DNA from: Emcibacter sp.
GTDB taxonomy: Bacteria > Pseudomonadota > Alphaproteobacteria > Sphingomonadales > Emcibacteraceae
Direction of reading: 5' to 3'
NCBI GenBank assembly: GCA_026982375.1
Contig: JALSHF010000009.1
Coordinates: forward strand, 1 to 33,713
Length of the DNA stretch: 33,713 nucleotides
Below are positions 24,393 to 33,082 of this stretch, in pieces. Positions within the stretch are counted from its first letter, which is position 1, and each line of letters begins with the position of its first letter. Both the position numbers and the translations under genes were made by a program. The notes beneath the pieces were generated by a model. The model was not told the DNA's origin. It worked only from the letters and a program-made list of their open reading frames with translations, and ran no database searches.

Positions 24393-25556
24393 ATGGCTAC
24401 GAGAGAAGAAATCACCAACCGCTGTCAGGCTCTTTATGATGATCTGGATTTTACAGCGGCCCGCACGTGGAAAGAAGCGAAGCCGGGACGGCATGTCATT
24501 GGCTATTTGCCCATGTATGTCCCGCGCGAAATCATCCATGCGGCCGGCATGATGCCCCTTGGCATATTGGGGGGCGGCGATCAGCTGGAAGTCATTCAGG
24601 GGGATGCTTATTATCAAAGCTATATCTGCCGCATCCCCCGCTCTACCATCGAACTTCTGCTTACGAACCGGCTTGATTTTGTCGATGGCATGCTGTTCCC
24701 GAGTATTTGTGATGTGATCCGTAATCTATCGGGCATGTGGAAATTATTGCGCCCGGATGTTTATGCCCATTATTTCGATGTGCCTCAAAATTATATGAAA
24801 GATGTGGGCGGTGAATTTTACATTCATGAACTGAACGTCTTAAAAGAGGATTTGGAAAAAATCAGCGGCAATAAAGTGACCAATGACGCCTTAAAAAATT
24901 CCATTGAACTCTATAATGAAAATCGCAGGTTAACCCGCGAGCTTTATAAATTCAGAGCAGACAAGCCCTGGCTTGCCCCGTCCTCAGAAGTTTACCTGAT
25001 CAATCGGGCGGGTATGGTGATCCCTGTTGAAGATCATAATATCCTCATCAAAGACTATATTGAGGCCGCAAGACAGGAAGACCGGCCAAAGCGGGATAAC
25101 AGCCGTGTTGTTATTTCCGGCTCTTTCTGTGAACAGCCCCCTATTAACCTGATCAAATCCATTGAAATGTCAGGCTGCTATGTGGTGGATGATGACTATA
25201 TGCTGGTCAATCGCTGGTTTACCAAGCCCGTACCCACGGACGGCGACCCCATACAGGCGTTGTCTTATACCTTCCTCGAAGCATCGGTAAAAATGCCGTC
25301 CTGTTTTGAGCCAAACGAAGATATCAAAGGGCAGTTTCTGGTCGATCTTGTTCGGGAAAATAATGCAGAAGGCGTCATCTTTGCCGCCGCCAGCTTCTGC
25401 GATCCGGCGCTTTTGGAACGACCCATCCTGCAAGACGTCTTAAATCAGGTCGACATCCCCCATGTCAGCTTCAAATATGCTGAAAATACCGGACAGATGC
25501 AGCCAATTCGCGAACAGGCAGGAACATTTGCCGATTCGATCAAGCTATGGAGTTAA
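24393..25556 (+). CDS. bcrC: Benzoyl-CoA reductase subunit C
   Basis: One of the two catalytic subunits of the ATP-dependent class I benzoyl-CoA reductase, which transfers two electrons to the aromatic ring. The 387 residues match the family. Cys79 (YICRIPRS), Cys106 (PSICDVIR) and Cys336 (ASFCDPAL) are the likely ligands of its [4Fe-4S] cluster, in the superfamily pattern shared with 2-hydroxyacyl-CoA dehydratases. The order bcrC-bcrB-bcrA-bcrD is that of Thauera and of badDEFG in Rhodopseudomonas. A ribosome site AAGGAG is 11 bases before the ATG. Four bases separate it from bcrB. Confidence 0.95.
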   Translation: MATREEITNRCQALYDDLDFTAARTWKEAKPGRHVIGYLPMYVPREIIHAAGMMPLGILGGGDQLEVIQGDAYYQSYICRIPRSTIELLLTNRLDFVDGMLFPSICDVIRNLSGMWKLLRPDVYAHYFDVPQNYMKDVGGEFYIHELNVLKEDLEKISGNKVTNDALKNSIELYNENRRLTRELYKFRADKPWLAPSSEVYLINRAGMVIPVEDHNILIKDYIEAARQEDRPKRDNSRVVISGSFCEQPPINLIKSIEMSGCYVVDDDYMLVNRWFTKPVPTDGDPIQALSYTFLEASVKMPSCFEPNEDIKGQFLVDLVRENNAEGVIFAAASFCDPALLERPILQDVLNQVDIPHVSFKYAENTGQMQPIREQAGTFADSIKLWS

Positions 25557-25560
25557 AAAA

Positions 25561-26856
25561 ATGAACGCCCCCCAAAGAAAGCCATCCACCGACGTACAAA
25601 AAGATGCCTCTATGGCCAAACAAAAGGCCATGATCGACGGTAATTTTGACCGGCTTGGCAATGTGAAAAATACTGGCGAGAAAGTCTCTTATACTTTTGT
25701 GCCCGGAAATCTGAATGAACTGATCATGTGTTTCGACATGGTGGGTAATTATCCCGAGATCAACGCCATTCAAAACGGTCTGCGCAAGAAATCAGGCGGC
25801 ATGATTATGGAGGCCGAGAAATGGGGCCATTCAGAAGATGTCTGCACCTATGTCAAAGCCGATATCGGCATGATGCGCAAAGGCAATATTGGCCCCACTG
25901 GCCAGCCTATTCCGGAACCGGATATCTTAATGCTCAGCTATACCGGCTGCTATACCTTCCTGAAATGGTTTGAGCTTCTGCGCCATGACTATAAATGCGA
26001 AACCGCCATGCTGCATGTGCCCTATACCGGCGACGGGGTTATTACCAAGGCCATGACCGACTATGTGGTCAAGCAGTTAAAAGAAGAAGTCATCCCCAAA
26101 TATGAAAAAGTCAGCGGCGTAAAATTTGATATTGATCGCCTAAGGGAAAATCTGGCCCATTCCGCCAAGGCAGAAGATGATTTTGTCTGGGTTCTGGAAT
26201 CCGCCAAGAACAAACCCTCCCCCATTGATGCCTATTTTGGCGGCATCTACTATATCGGGCCAATTTTTACGGCCTTCAGGGGAACAGATCTTGCGGTGGA
26301 TTATTACAAAACCCTGCGGGAGGAGATCGAAGAACGGATTCGCAAAGGCCAGGGACCGATCACGCCTGAAGGTGAAATGAAGAATGAGAAATACCGCATC
26401 GTCACCGAAGGGCCGCCCAATTACACCAGTATGCGCGAATTCTGGAAAATGTTCTATGACGAAGGCGCGGTTGTCGTGGCCAGCACCTATACCAAGGTGG
26501 GCGGCACCTATGATTTTGGTTTCCGTCATGACCCCTCCCGTCCTTTGGAGAGCCTGGCTGAATATTGCATGCATTGTTACACCAATCGTAACCTGCCTGA
26601 GCGCACGCGGATGCTCGAAACTTACATCAATGATTATGAGGCAGACGGCCTTTTGATCAATTCCATCAAAAGCTGCAACAGCTTTGCCGCCGGAGAATTA
26701 ATGATGATGCGCGAAGTGGAAAAACGCACCGGCAAGCCCGCCGCCTTTGTTGAAACCGATCTGGTTGATCCGCGCTATTTCTCGGCGGCCAATGTCAAGA
26801 ACAGGCTGGAAAGCTATTTCCAGATGATTGATCAAAAACGTCGCGCAGGCGCGTAA
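25561..26856 (+). CDS. bcrB: Benzoyl-CoA reductase subunit B
   Basis: Second catalytic subunit of benzoyl-CoA reductase. The frame is open from further upstream inside bcrC, but the ATG at 25561, preceded by GGAG overlapping the end of bcrC, gives 431 residues, near the family length of about 438. Cys95 ([10 protein letters not shown]), Cys130 (SYTGCYTF) and Cys372 (IKSCNSF) are the likely cluster ligands. The segment [19 protein letters not shown] is strongly shared with the orphan protein at 16141-17319, so the two are paralogous at superfamily level. It is followed by bcrA after 40 bases. Confidence 0.95.
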   Translation: MNAPQRKPSTDVQKDASMAKQKAMIDGNFDRLGNVKNTGEKVSYTFVPGNLNELIMCFDMVGNYPEINAIQNGLRKKSGGMIMEAEKWGHSEDVCTYVKADIGMMRKGNIGPTGQPIPEPDILMLSYTGCYTFLKWFELLRHDYKCETAMLHVPYTGDGVITKAMTDYVVKQLKEEVIPKYEKVSGVKFDIDRLRENLAHSAKAEDDFVWVLESAKNKPSPIDAYFGGIYYIGPIFTAFRGTDLAVDYYKTLREEIEERIRKGQGPITPEGEMKNEKYRIVTEGPPNYTSMREFWKMFYDEGAVVVASTYTKVGGTYDFGFRHDPSRPLESLAEYCMHCYTNRNLPERTRMLETYINDYEADGLLINSIKSCNSFAAGELMMMREVEKRTGKPAAFVETDLVDPRYFSAANVKNRLESYFQMIDQKRRAGA

Positions 26857-26896
26857 AAAGACGCGTAGAGATGGCACGCAAGAAAAGGATAATAAT

Positions 26897-28213
26897 ATGA
26901 AATGTTTTATTGGAATTGATCTTGGCTCGACAACGACCAAGGCGGTTGTCATGAATGAGAATCAAGAGATCATTGGACGGGGCATTACCAATTCCCGCTC
27001 CAATTATGACACGGCCAGCGCCGTGTCCAAGCAGGAAGCGATGATTGACACCCGTTTTACCTTGCTGCGTAATAATCTGGATGACAACGAGAAATTGCGC
27101 GATAATCAGGATGTCTTTTTACATGATCTGGAACGCAATTTCCGCCGTGAGCAATTTGTTGAACAATTAGATGACCTGCAGAATACTTGCCTGAGCAATG
27201 CAGAAGGCGAGCGATTTGATGACGTGCGCTCTGTCCTCACTCAGGTATTATCAGATGTCTTTGACAAATTGCGTCACGAATCACTTGCGCTTTATGCCAA
27301 GGGGGCGACACGCAAATCTGACTTTTTTCGTGATATTGCCGGCGGGCGTTTTCTGAGCCTTTCAGAGGAAATCTCCAAAGAAGCCGGAATCAACTATGAT
27401 TTTGCCCTGAATGTCTATGACAAATCCATCATACAAGTGGAAAACAGACCGCCCGCAGGGAATCTCGAAGGAAAATTTCTGAATGGCTTGAAAAACCTGA
27501 CCAGAGAATCTCCGGAACTGGGCATTCGTTTCGAAGATGTGCAGGATCCTGTTAAAAAGGCGCTGGCTGTAGAACTGGAAGAAACATTTGTCGTCGGCAC
27601 CGGTTATGGCCGTGTGCGCCTGCCCTTCCCGAAAGAACATATCCGTTCAGAAATTCTCTGTCATGGCCTCGGCGCTCATATGATGTATGCGGGCACCCGA
27701 ACCGTGCTTGATATTGGCGGTCAGGACACCAAGGCCATTCAGGTTGACCCCAACGGCGTTGTCGATAATTTTCAGATGAATGACCGCTGCGCGGCGGGCT
27801 GTGGGCGCTACCTTGGTTATATTGCGGATGAGATGAATATGGGCCTGCATGAGCTTGGGCCCATTGCCATGAAATCAACCAAGGCGGTCAAGATCAACTC
27901 CACCTGCACAGTTTTTGCCGGCGCGGAATTGCGGGACAGGCTTGCTCTTGGCGAAAAGCGCGAAGATATTCTGGCCGGACTGCATCGGTCAATCATCCTG
28001 CGGGCCATGTCAATCATTGCCAGATCCGGCGGCATCAGTGATCAGTTCACCTTCACAGGCGGCGTGGCCAAAAACGAAGCCGCCGTTAAAGCCTTGAGGG
28101 AACTGGTCAAGGAAAACTATGGCGACGTAACCATCAATATTGACCCCGAATCAATTTATACCGGTGCGCTCGGGGGGGCTGAATTCGCCCGCCGCGCCGT
28201 AATGGAGGCTTAA
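26897..28213 (+). CDS. bcrA: Benzoyl-CoA reductase ATPase subunit A
   Basis: ATPase and electron-activating subunit. With BcrD it hydrolyses ATP and passes electrons from ferredoxin to the BcrBC site. The ATG at 26897, preceded by AAAAGGA, gives 438 residues, the known BcrA length, with [13 protein letters not shown] as the first phosphate loop; an upstream in-frame extension overlapping bcrB is unlikely. The second loop is [10 protein letters not shown]. Cysteines in [13 protein letters not shown] and [11 protein letters not shown] supply ligands for the [4Fe-4S] cluster shared with BcrD. The long insertion after the first loop (about residues 30-240) is what distinguishes BcrA from the shorter BcrD-type subunits. 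Confidence 0.95.
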   Translation: MKCFIGIDLGSTTTKAVVMNENQEIIGRGITNSRSNYDTASAVSKQEAMIDTRFTLLRNNLDDNEKLRDNQDVFLHDLERNFRREQFVEQLDDLQNTCLSNAEGERFDDVRSVLTQVLSDVFDKLRHESLALYAKGATRKSDFFRDIAGGRFLSLSEEISKEAGINYDFALNVYDKSIIQVENRPPAGNLEGKFLNGLKNLTRESPELGIRFEDVQDPVKKALAVELEETFVVGTGYGRVRLPFPKEHIRSEILCHGLGAHMMYAGTRTVLDIGGQDTKAIQVDPNGVVDNFQMNDRCAAGCGRYLGYIADEMNMGLHELGPIAMKSTKAVKINSTCTVFAGAELRDRLALGEKREDILAGLHRSIILRAMSIIARSGGISDQFTFTGGVAKNEAAVKALRELVKENYGDVTINIDPESIYTGALGGAEFARRAVMEA

Positions 28214-28214
28214 A

Positions 28215-29057
28215 ATGGCATTAACAGTAGGCATTGATGTAGGCACAGGCGCGGTTAAGACAGCCCTGTTTGAAATCAACGGCGATAAGATCACCTGGAT
28301 TGACCGGCAAACAGACCGGATCAGAAATCGGCAGCCTTTTACCCTCGCGGAAAATGCCTTTGATTATCTTTTGGAGAAAAATGGCTATACCCGCGATGAT
28401 ATGGATTATATAGCAACAACCGGCGATGCGGAAAGCATCCCCTATTCAACCGGGCATTTCTATTCCATGACCACCCATGCCCGGGGGGCACTTTATCTTA
28501 ATCCGGATGCCCGTTCCCTCCTGGATATAGGGGCCTTGAATGGCAAGGCCATCAGCATGAATGACAAGGGTAAAGTTCTGAAATATAAAATGACCAGCCA
28601 ATGCGCGTCCGGCTCCGGCCAGTTCCTTGAGAATATCGCAAGATATCTTGGCATTGGTCAGGATGAGATTGGCGGGCTGAGCAAACAGGCCGATGATCCG
28701 GAGGTGGTATCCGGCATCTGCGCCGTTCTCGCCGAAACCGATGTGATTAACATGGTGTCCCGCAGTATTTCTGCGGCGAATATTCTGAAAGGCATTCATA
28801 TTTCCATGGCAGGCCGTTTGGTCAAGCTTTTAAAATCATTGAAAGTTACCGAAGGCGTTGTCATGTGTACCGGCGGCCTTGCTCTTGATAGCGGCTTGGT
28901 GCTGGCCCTTAATGAAGCCATGGCAAGAAGCAAAATGGATATGCCTGTGGTATCCCACGAAGATTCCATTTATGCCGGCGCTATTGGTGCCGCCATATGG
29001 GGCGCATTCAGACATGAGAAACTTAGAGAACTTGAAAATATGGCTAAAGCCTCTTAA
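28215..29057 (+). CDS. bcrD: Benzoyl-CoA reductase ATPase subunit D
   Basis: Partner of BcrA in the activating half of benzoyl-CoA reductase. The 280 residues agree with the family. It has the loop GIDVGTGAVKTALF at the N-terminus, DIGALNGKAI in place of the more common DIGGQD, and cysteines in SQCASGSGQFLEN and SGICAVLAET that complete the bridging cluster. It starts one base after the bcrA stop, so translation is probably coupled. The ferredoxin gene follows after 34 bases. Confidence 0.95.
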   Translation: MALTVGIDVGTGAVKTALFEINGDKITWIDRQTDRIRNRQPFTLAENAFDYLLEKNGYTRDDMDYIATTGDAESIPYSTGHFYSMTTHARGALYLNPDARSLLDIGALNGKAISMNDKGKVLKYKMTSQCASGSGQFLENIARYLGIGQDEIGGLSKQADDPEVVSGICAVLAETDVINMVSRSISAANILKGIHISMAGRLVKLLKSLKVTEGVVMCTGGLALDSGLVLALNEAMARSKMDMPVVSHEDSIYAGAIGAAIWGAFRHEKLRELENMAKAS

Positions 29058-29091
29058 TTGACCCATAGATTAAAAGCGAAAGGAAAATATC

Positions 29092-29334
29092 ATGGCCTTA
29101 ATGATCGTGGAAGCTTGCACCGCATGTGATGCCTGCGAACCCGTATGCCCAAACGAAGCCATTACAGAAGGTGATCCAATGTATAAAATTGATCCCTTCA
29201 AATGCACAGAATGTGTCGGCGCAGATGACGAGCCGCAGTGCGTTCTTGTCTGTCCGGAGGAATGTATCATCCCCAACCCGGACTTCAAGGAAAGCGAGGA
29301 CGAGCTTCAGGCAAAATATGATGCCTTAAATTAA
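29092..29334 (+). CDS. 2[4Fe-4S] ferredoxin, electron donor to benzoyl-CoA reductase
   Basis: An 80-residue ferredoxin with CTACDACEPVCP and CTECVGADDEPQCVLVCP. The eight-residue loop inside the second motif and the C-terminal extension place it in the Allochromatium-like type known from benzoate-degrading clusters. It should be reduced by KorAB and oxidised by BcrCBAD, and could also serve the Hcr-like enzyme. A clear ribosome site AAAGGA precedes it. Its stop codon lies inside the first unit of a 12-bp tandem repeat. Confidence 0.94.
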   Translation: MALMIVEACTACDACEPVCPNEAITEGDPMYKIDPFKCTECVGADDEPQCVLVCPEECIIPNPDFKESEDELQAKYDALN

Positions 29335-29376
29335 TCCCTGAATTAATCCCTGAATTGATCTCCGAATTAATTCATG
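29329..29376. repeat. Four 12-bp tandem repeats at the end of the bcr operon
   Basis: Units AATTAATCCCTG (29329-29340 and 29341-29352, identical), AATTGATCTCCG (29353-29364) and AATTAATTCATG (29365-29376) lie head to tail. The first contains the ferredoxin stop codon. The fourth includes the palindrome GAATTAATTC with the preceding base. No T-run follows, so it is not an evident intrinsic terminator. Confidence 0.8.
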
Positions 29377-29465
29377 AACTAAATAGTATTTTCTTAAATC
29401 GTTACAATTTGTAAAGAATTTAAGTGAATACTAATATACATGTCTAAACTATAGGAGTATGTTCA

Positions 29466-29627
29466 TTGGATTATATCATTCTGGAAGATTTTGAAATTAG
29501 CCGCCTTCAGCAAAAAGTGAATAATCAGATTCAAAAAGGCTACCAGCCTGTTGGCGGCATCGCGACTGCCGCTCAAAAAGATGGATTTATCGAATATATT
29601 CAAGGTATGATCAAATCTGATGCTTAA
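29466..29627 (+). CDS. DUF1737-like miniprotein with TTG start
   Basis: A 53-residue protein beginning at TTG, eight bases after AGGAG. The sequence DYIILEDFEISRLQQKVNNQ followed by GYQPVGGIA is the pattern of DUF1737, a small soluble domain of unknown function (a short strand, an amphipathic helix, then a G-W/Y-x-P-x-G-G turn). An ATG seven bases upstream is in another frame and soon stops. It is between the bcr operon and the thermonuclease gene and may be monocistronic. Function is unknown. Confidence 0.7.
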   Translation: MDYIILEDFEISRLQQKVNNQIQKGYQPVGGIATAAQKDGFIEYIQGMIKSDA

Positions 29628-29643
29628 TCAAATGATCATATGA

Positions 29644-30225
29644 ATGAAAAATATTCTAAAATTTCGTAAGATTCGTAAGAACAGAAAATGGATAAGGGAC
29701 GGCGTAATCACGGTCATCGTGTCTATTGCCGCCGGCCTGTCCCTGGCTTTATTCCCCCAATTCGGCCCCACCACAAAGGTAAAACAACCGACAGTTTCCA
29801 ATATTGGTGACAGCAGCCAGAATATTAAGGGCAAGGCCATTGTCCTTGATGGTGATACCCTTAAAATAGAGGGAATATCTATTCGCCTTCATGGTATTGA
29901 CGCCCCTGAAACGCGCCAGAATTGCTGGAAAAATGACAAGGAATACCCCTGCGGGCGTGTCTCGACAATTTTCTTGAAACGGCTTATCAATGGTCAAACC
30001 GTAACCTGTGAAATCATGGATACAGATGCCTATGGACGCAAGGTCGGCAAATGTTCTATCGCCGGAAATATCGATATAAATGCCGAAATGGTTCTAAGCG
30101 GAAATGCCATAGCCTACCTGTATTTTTCCTATGATTATGCGGATCAACAAGCACAAGCCAAAATTCAGAAAAGAGGAATATGGGCCGGACGCTTTATGGA
30201 ACCCTATCTATTCAGACGGCTTTAG
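29644..30225 (+). CDS. Membrane-anchored thermonuclease-family (SNase) protein
   Basis: A 193-residue protein with a very basic N-terminus, one membrane segment (about residues 20-40) and a staphylococcal-nuclease domain (about 60-190) that should face the periplasm. Active-site residues are visible: Asp and Asp-Thr in LDGDTL, Arg and Glu in IRLHGIDAPET, and Arg in AYGRKVG. It also has cysteine pairs (NCWKNDKEYPCG; VTCEI and GKCSI) that could form disulfides outside the cytoplasm. It would degrade DNA or RNA with Ca2+ in the envelope space. Its end overlaps the convergent GNAT gene by 14 bases. Confidence 0.88.
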   Translation: MKNILKFRKIRKNRKWIRDGVITVIVSIAAGLSLALFPQFGPTTKVKQPTVSNIGDSSQNIKGKAIVLDGDTLKIEGISIRLHGIDAPETRQNCWKNDKEYPCGRVSTIFLKRLINGQTVTCEIMDTDAYGRKVGKCSIAGNIDINAEMVLSGNAIAYLYFSYDYADQQAQAKIQKRGIWAGRFMEPYLFRRL

Positions 30226-31201
30226 GGCGTTTTTTTTTGCAGAGCGATAAACTCTGGGCAGGCTCAAAGCCGTTGCTCTGCAAGAAACCCGTCAAAGCCA
30301 GTTGTGTTACGCCAACCTCTGTTCGAACCTCATCCGTTCTAAGAACAGCCAGATTAGCCATAAGCTGTGACATCAAGGCACTGCCCACATTATTATGAGC
30401 ATACGCCGGGTCCACTCCTAAGCTATCAATAATCGCAGATGGCTCGGCCCGGCCAAATTCACCGAAATCCACCCGCACCATGATAAAGCCCACCACATGA
30501 TCATCACATTCCGCGACTAGCGACACGCGAATACCAGATTCGGTCAATATTTCTTCCATCTTACGATCGTAATATGGCGTCCGGTCAAACCCCATGATTT
30601 TACGGTCTATTTTAATGATTGCCGCCAGATCTTCTTGCGTCAGGCTGCGGCAGGGAATTTTATCCCGAGATAAGGCAGCACTGGCATCACCTGATGGATC
30701 ACTGAAGTCCATCTCCTGATTTTCATCTTCTTCGGCTATTTTGCGGTCTAAATAATTCACGTCACGCCGATAAATAACCCGGGGCGCAAGGTCAAAGCCA
30801 GAGGCCCCGAAAAAATTTAACACAGGCCTGTCAGGCCAATCCGCCTGACTGCGAATTTCATGTATATTCTTCTCACGGATTATTCTGGTCAATTCATCCA
30901 TCAATTGATGACCAACGCCATTTCCCTGGGCATCCTGTCTGACCCCGATGTCATCCAATACAGCAACCGTATCGCTGTCGCCAAATTCACCCGTTTGCAG
31001 ACGCGCAAGAAGATAACCCATAAGGCCCATTTCATTCTCATAGGCAATATAAATAAAATCCTTTGGATATTTTAGCGCCGCCTTGATGCGCTTTTCAAAG
31101 AAATCTTTTCGGGATCGGCCCGTATTTCTTTCATCAATTTCGATCACCTGCGCCAAATCTTCAGCGGTCAGCATTCTTATATTCTCAGTTACATTGGTCA
31201 T
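30212..31201 (-). CDS. Protein with two GNAT acetyltransferase domains
   Basis: A 329-residue protein with two GNAT folds in tandem (about residues 8-150 and 178-320). The acetyl-CoA loop is recognisable in the first domain (GVRQDAQGNGVGHQLMDEL) and in weaker form in the second (GVDPAYAHNNVGSALMSQL). A charged linker (about 155-175) joins them. The target is unknown. The last codons run through a stretch of nine A residues on the coding strand, so the C-terminus KKKRPKAV is sensitive to slippage or sequencing error. It starts nine bases after the hemerythrin gene stop and so probably belongs to the same minus-strand transcript. Confidence 0.83.
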   Translation of the reverse strand: MTNVTENIRMLTAEDLAQVIEIDERNTGRSRKDFFEKRIKAALKYPKDFIYIAYENEMGLMGYLLARLQTGEFGDSDTVAVLDDIGVRQDAQGNGVGHQLMDELTRIIREKNIHEIRSQADWPDRPVLNFFGASGFDLAPRVIYRRDVNYLDRKIAEEDENQEMDFSDPSGDASAALSRDKIPCRSLTQEDLAAIIKIDRKIMGFDRTPYYDRKMEEILTESGIRVSLVAECDDHVVGFIMVRVDFGEFGRAEPSAIIDSLGVDPAYAHNNVGSALMSQLMANLAVLRTDEVRTEVGVTQLALTGFLQSNGFEPAQSLSLCKKKRPKAV

Positions 31202-31210
31202 TCTTCCTCC

Positions 31211-31717
31211 TCAGCGCATCTCGGAATATGTCATCATTAATTGGGCATCGGTATCCTCTTCCAGAATATCCTCCAGCATAGGCAGCAGAGCCATCTCCTC
31301 TTTTTGAATGTGGGAAATCATTCGTTCAATCAATTCGACGCCTCTCTCGCGAAATTGCCCCCATGAAGCATCGTTGAACCCGTCCGAGCGGGCCATTTTT
31401 GCCAGTTCGGACAGCAGATTCCCCAGCGGCAATATCACCCTGTGCTCACCCGTCAGGATTGAGCTGATCGGGCTATCCCCCATGGCCCCGAGCAAGGGAA
31501 AAAGTTTTTCTTCCTCAAAGCTGAAGTGGTTTGTCACATCACAGGCCACTAGGTTGATAATATCGCCCAATAATTCGGTAATTTCCGCGTTATCGTCCGG
31601 CGGCGCTTTCTTTGGGCCATATTTCCGGAATATCACCTCCAGCCGTTCAAGCGTGCTGATTGTGGCAAGATGTTCTTCGTGAAGGGTTCGGGTAATCTGT
31701 CGATCAAATGAAAACAT
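31211..31717 (-). CDS. Hemerythrin HHE-domain protein
   Basis: A 168-residue helical protein with the ligand pattern for a non-haem di-iron site: HEEH near residue 14, HFSFEEEKLFP near 63, EHR near 90 and HIQKEEMALLP near 135. Such proteins sense or bind O2 or NO, or help repair iron-sulfur centres (the YtfE/DnrN type). The N-terminal cysteine motif typical of full-length YtfE is absent. It lies downstream of a membrane protein and a DUF2249 protein on the same strand, a combination common in denitrification or NO-stress loci. A palindrome sits just before its start. Confidence 0.88.
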   Translation of the reverse strand: MFSFDRQITRTLHEEHLATISTLERLEVIFRKYGPKKAPPDDNAEITELLGDIINLVACDVTNHFSFEEEKLFPLLGAMGDSPISSILTGEHRVILPLGNLLSELAKMARSDGFNDASWGQFRERGVELIERMISHIQKEEMALLPMLEDILEEDTDAQLMMTYSEMR

Positions 31718-31738
31718 AGGACTTGCTTCTCTTAAAAT

Positions 31739-31760
31739 GGTATTTACGTACTGTAATACC
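31739..31760 (-). promoter_or_regulatory. Candidate operator upstream of the hemerythrin gene
   Basis: GGTATT (31739-31744) and AATACC (31755-31760) are exact reverse complements around a centre containing GTAC, giving a 22-bp imperfect palindrome. It lies 21 bases before the hemerythrin ATG. The size and AT-rich halves are compatible with an NsrR-like NO-responsive repressor site, but this identification is inference. Confidence 0.4.
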
Positions 31761-31813
31761 TATTATATATTAAATCAATCTAAATCTCTATAATAAATAT
31801 AGCTGCCCCAAGC

Positions 31814-33082
31814 TTATTCCCCTCGAAAAGATGCCAGATGACGGATAATATACAACAGATATATCAGCAATCCCATCGCCCCGGCAAAGCCCAGTACCGC
31901 CCCTGCCCTGATCACCATCTCCCAATCCAGCATAACCCCAAGCATCACAGCAAAAAGACCGCCCAAATGGCCAATGACATTCACCGTCAACAGACGCTCA
32001 TCCGCCATGGCAGACGTCAGCATGGGCACGCCGCCATTTCCGGAACTATGCATGCTGGCCAAAAAGGGAATTATACGCTGCAAAACCCCCACCAGAAAGG
32101 TCAGCAACCAGCCAATGATCGCCCCGGCCGCAAATAATATATGGCCGGTTTCAGGCCAATATCCCGCCGCACCAACGCCCCCCCAAATGACCGAGGCCAG
32201 CAACATAACCCAGGAAATGCGGATCAGGATAAAAGGCAGGCCCAGACGTTTTCGCATTCGGGCCTTATAAACCCGGGCCATGGCAAAAACATAAAGGCCC
32301 GAGCCAAAAAGTATAAAGGCAATCCCGACCATGACAAGCCAATCAAGATATATATTTACGCCGATTAAAATCCCGATCAATCCCGTTATATTGCCGCCAA
32401 CAGACCATCGCCCAAGCCCTTCCGGCGGGGCCGGTGACAAGGCGAACATGGGGATAAGAATATACGAAAATCCCATGGCAAGCAGACTCATAAAACCAAA
32501 GACAGCTAAAATAAAATGGCTCACCGCCAAGGCAAAATGATCCGCCATAAAGCCATGCGCGCCATTAACAATCAGGAGAATACCAAGAGCCAGCAACCCC
32601 ACAAGACACAGCATGGCCGCCCAGCAATGGGCCATGATCGCCGTCATATCAGTGACCCCCCATATATTATGGATAATCAGCCCGCAAAATATCAAAAGAC
32701 CGGCGCCCGTCAAACCTGCCCCCATTAACATGCCCAAATACCAGCTTGTATACATGGCGCAGATAAGCAGGAAAACCCCCGGAATATAAAACCATGATAC
32801 GAGGCGGCATAGCCAAAACCCTTTGAAGGCCTTGCGCGTTGCCACAGAAAGAAGCTGTAATGACGCGCCGATGACGGTCATGGAAAGCACCCCTAATGTT
32901 GCCATATGAATAACGCTTAGAATAGGCCCGCCGCCGATCATATAGCTCGTCACATCCTGCGCGCTGACAAATAAAGCCGCCCAGAACAGCGCATAGAATA
33001 TCACAGCAACCGTAAAAAACCGAAAAGGGATCGAAGGCGGCAAAAGGCGGCCTGCCGCCCCTGATAGAAAATTTGCACTCAT
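31814..33082 (-). CDS. Polytopic membrane protein with intramembrane histidines
   Basis: A 422-residue protein with about 12 predicted membrane helices. Histidines recur within helices (SVIHMATLG, IMAHCWAAML, DHFALAVSHFILA, PFLASMHSSG, NVIGHLGG), as in haem- or metal-binding families such as NnrS and haem-copper oxidase subunit I relatives. I cannot prove membership of either. It overlaps the DUF2249 gene stop (TAATG) and is followed by the hemerythrin gene after about 100 bases. The set suggests a function in NO or denitrification-linked metabolism. Confidence 0.75.
   Translation of the reverse strand: MSANFLSGAAGRLLPPSIPFRFFTVAVIFYALFWAALFVSAQDVTSYMIGGGPILSVIHMATLGVLSMTVIGASLQLLSVATRKAFKGFWLCRLVSWFYIPGVFLLICAMYTSWYLGMLMGAGLTGAGLLIFCGLIIHNIWGVTDMTAIMAHCWAAMLCLVGLLALGILLIVNGAHGFMADHFALAVSHFILAVFGFMSLLAMGFSYILIPMFALSPAPPEGLGRWSVGGNITGLIGILIGVNIYLDWLVMVGIAFILFGSGLYVFAMARVYKARMRKRLGLPFILIRISWVMLLASVIWGGVGAAGYWPETGHILFAAGAIIGWLLTFLVGVLQRIIPFLASMHSSGNGGVPMLTSAMADERLLTVNVIGHLGGLFAVMLGVMLDWEMVIRAGAVLGFAGAMGLLIYLLYIIRHLASFRGE

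Noticed and set aside
25462-25560. N-terminal extension of bcrB into bcrC
   Set aside because: The upstream in-frame start would overlap conserved bcrC sequence; the ATG at 25561 has a GGAG site and gives the family length.
26828-26896. N-terminal extension of bcrA into the end of bcrB
   Set aside because: The extension is highly charged and absent from the family; the ATG at 26897 is preceded by AAAAGGA and begins the conserved [10 protein letters not shown] segment.
29335-29465. Terminator after the ferredoxin gene
   Set aside because: The region has tandem 12-mers and weak AT palindromes but no stable hairpin followed by T residues, so no terminator is claimed.
30225-30240. Intrinsic terminator at the T-run after the thermonuclease gene
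   Set aside because: There is no GC-rich stem directly before the T-run; the run is explained by lysine codons of the convergent GNAT gene.
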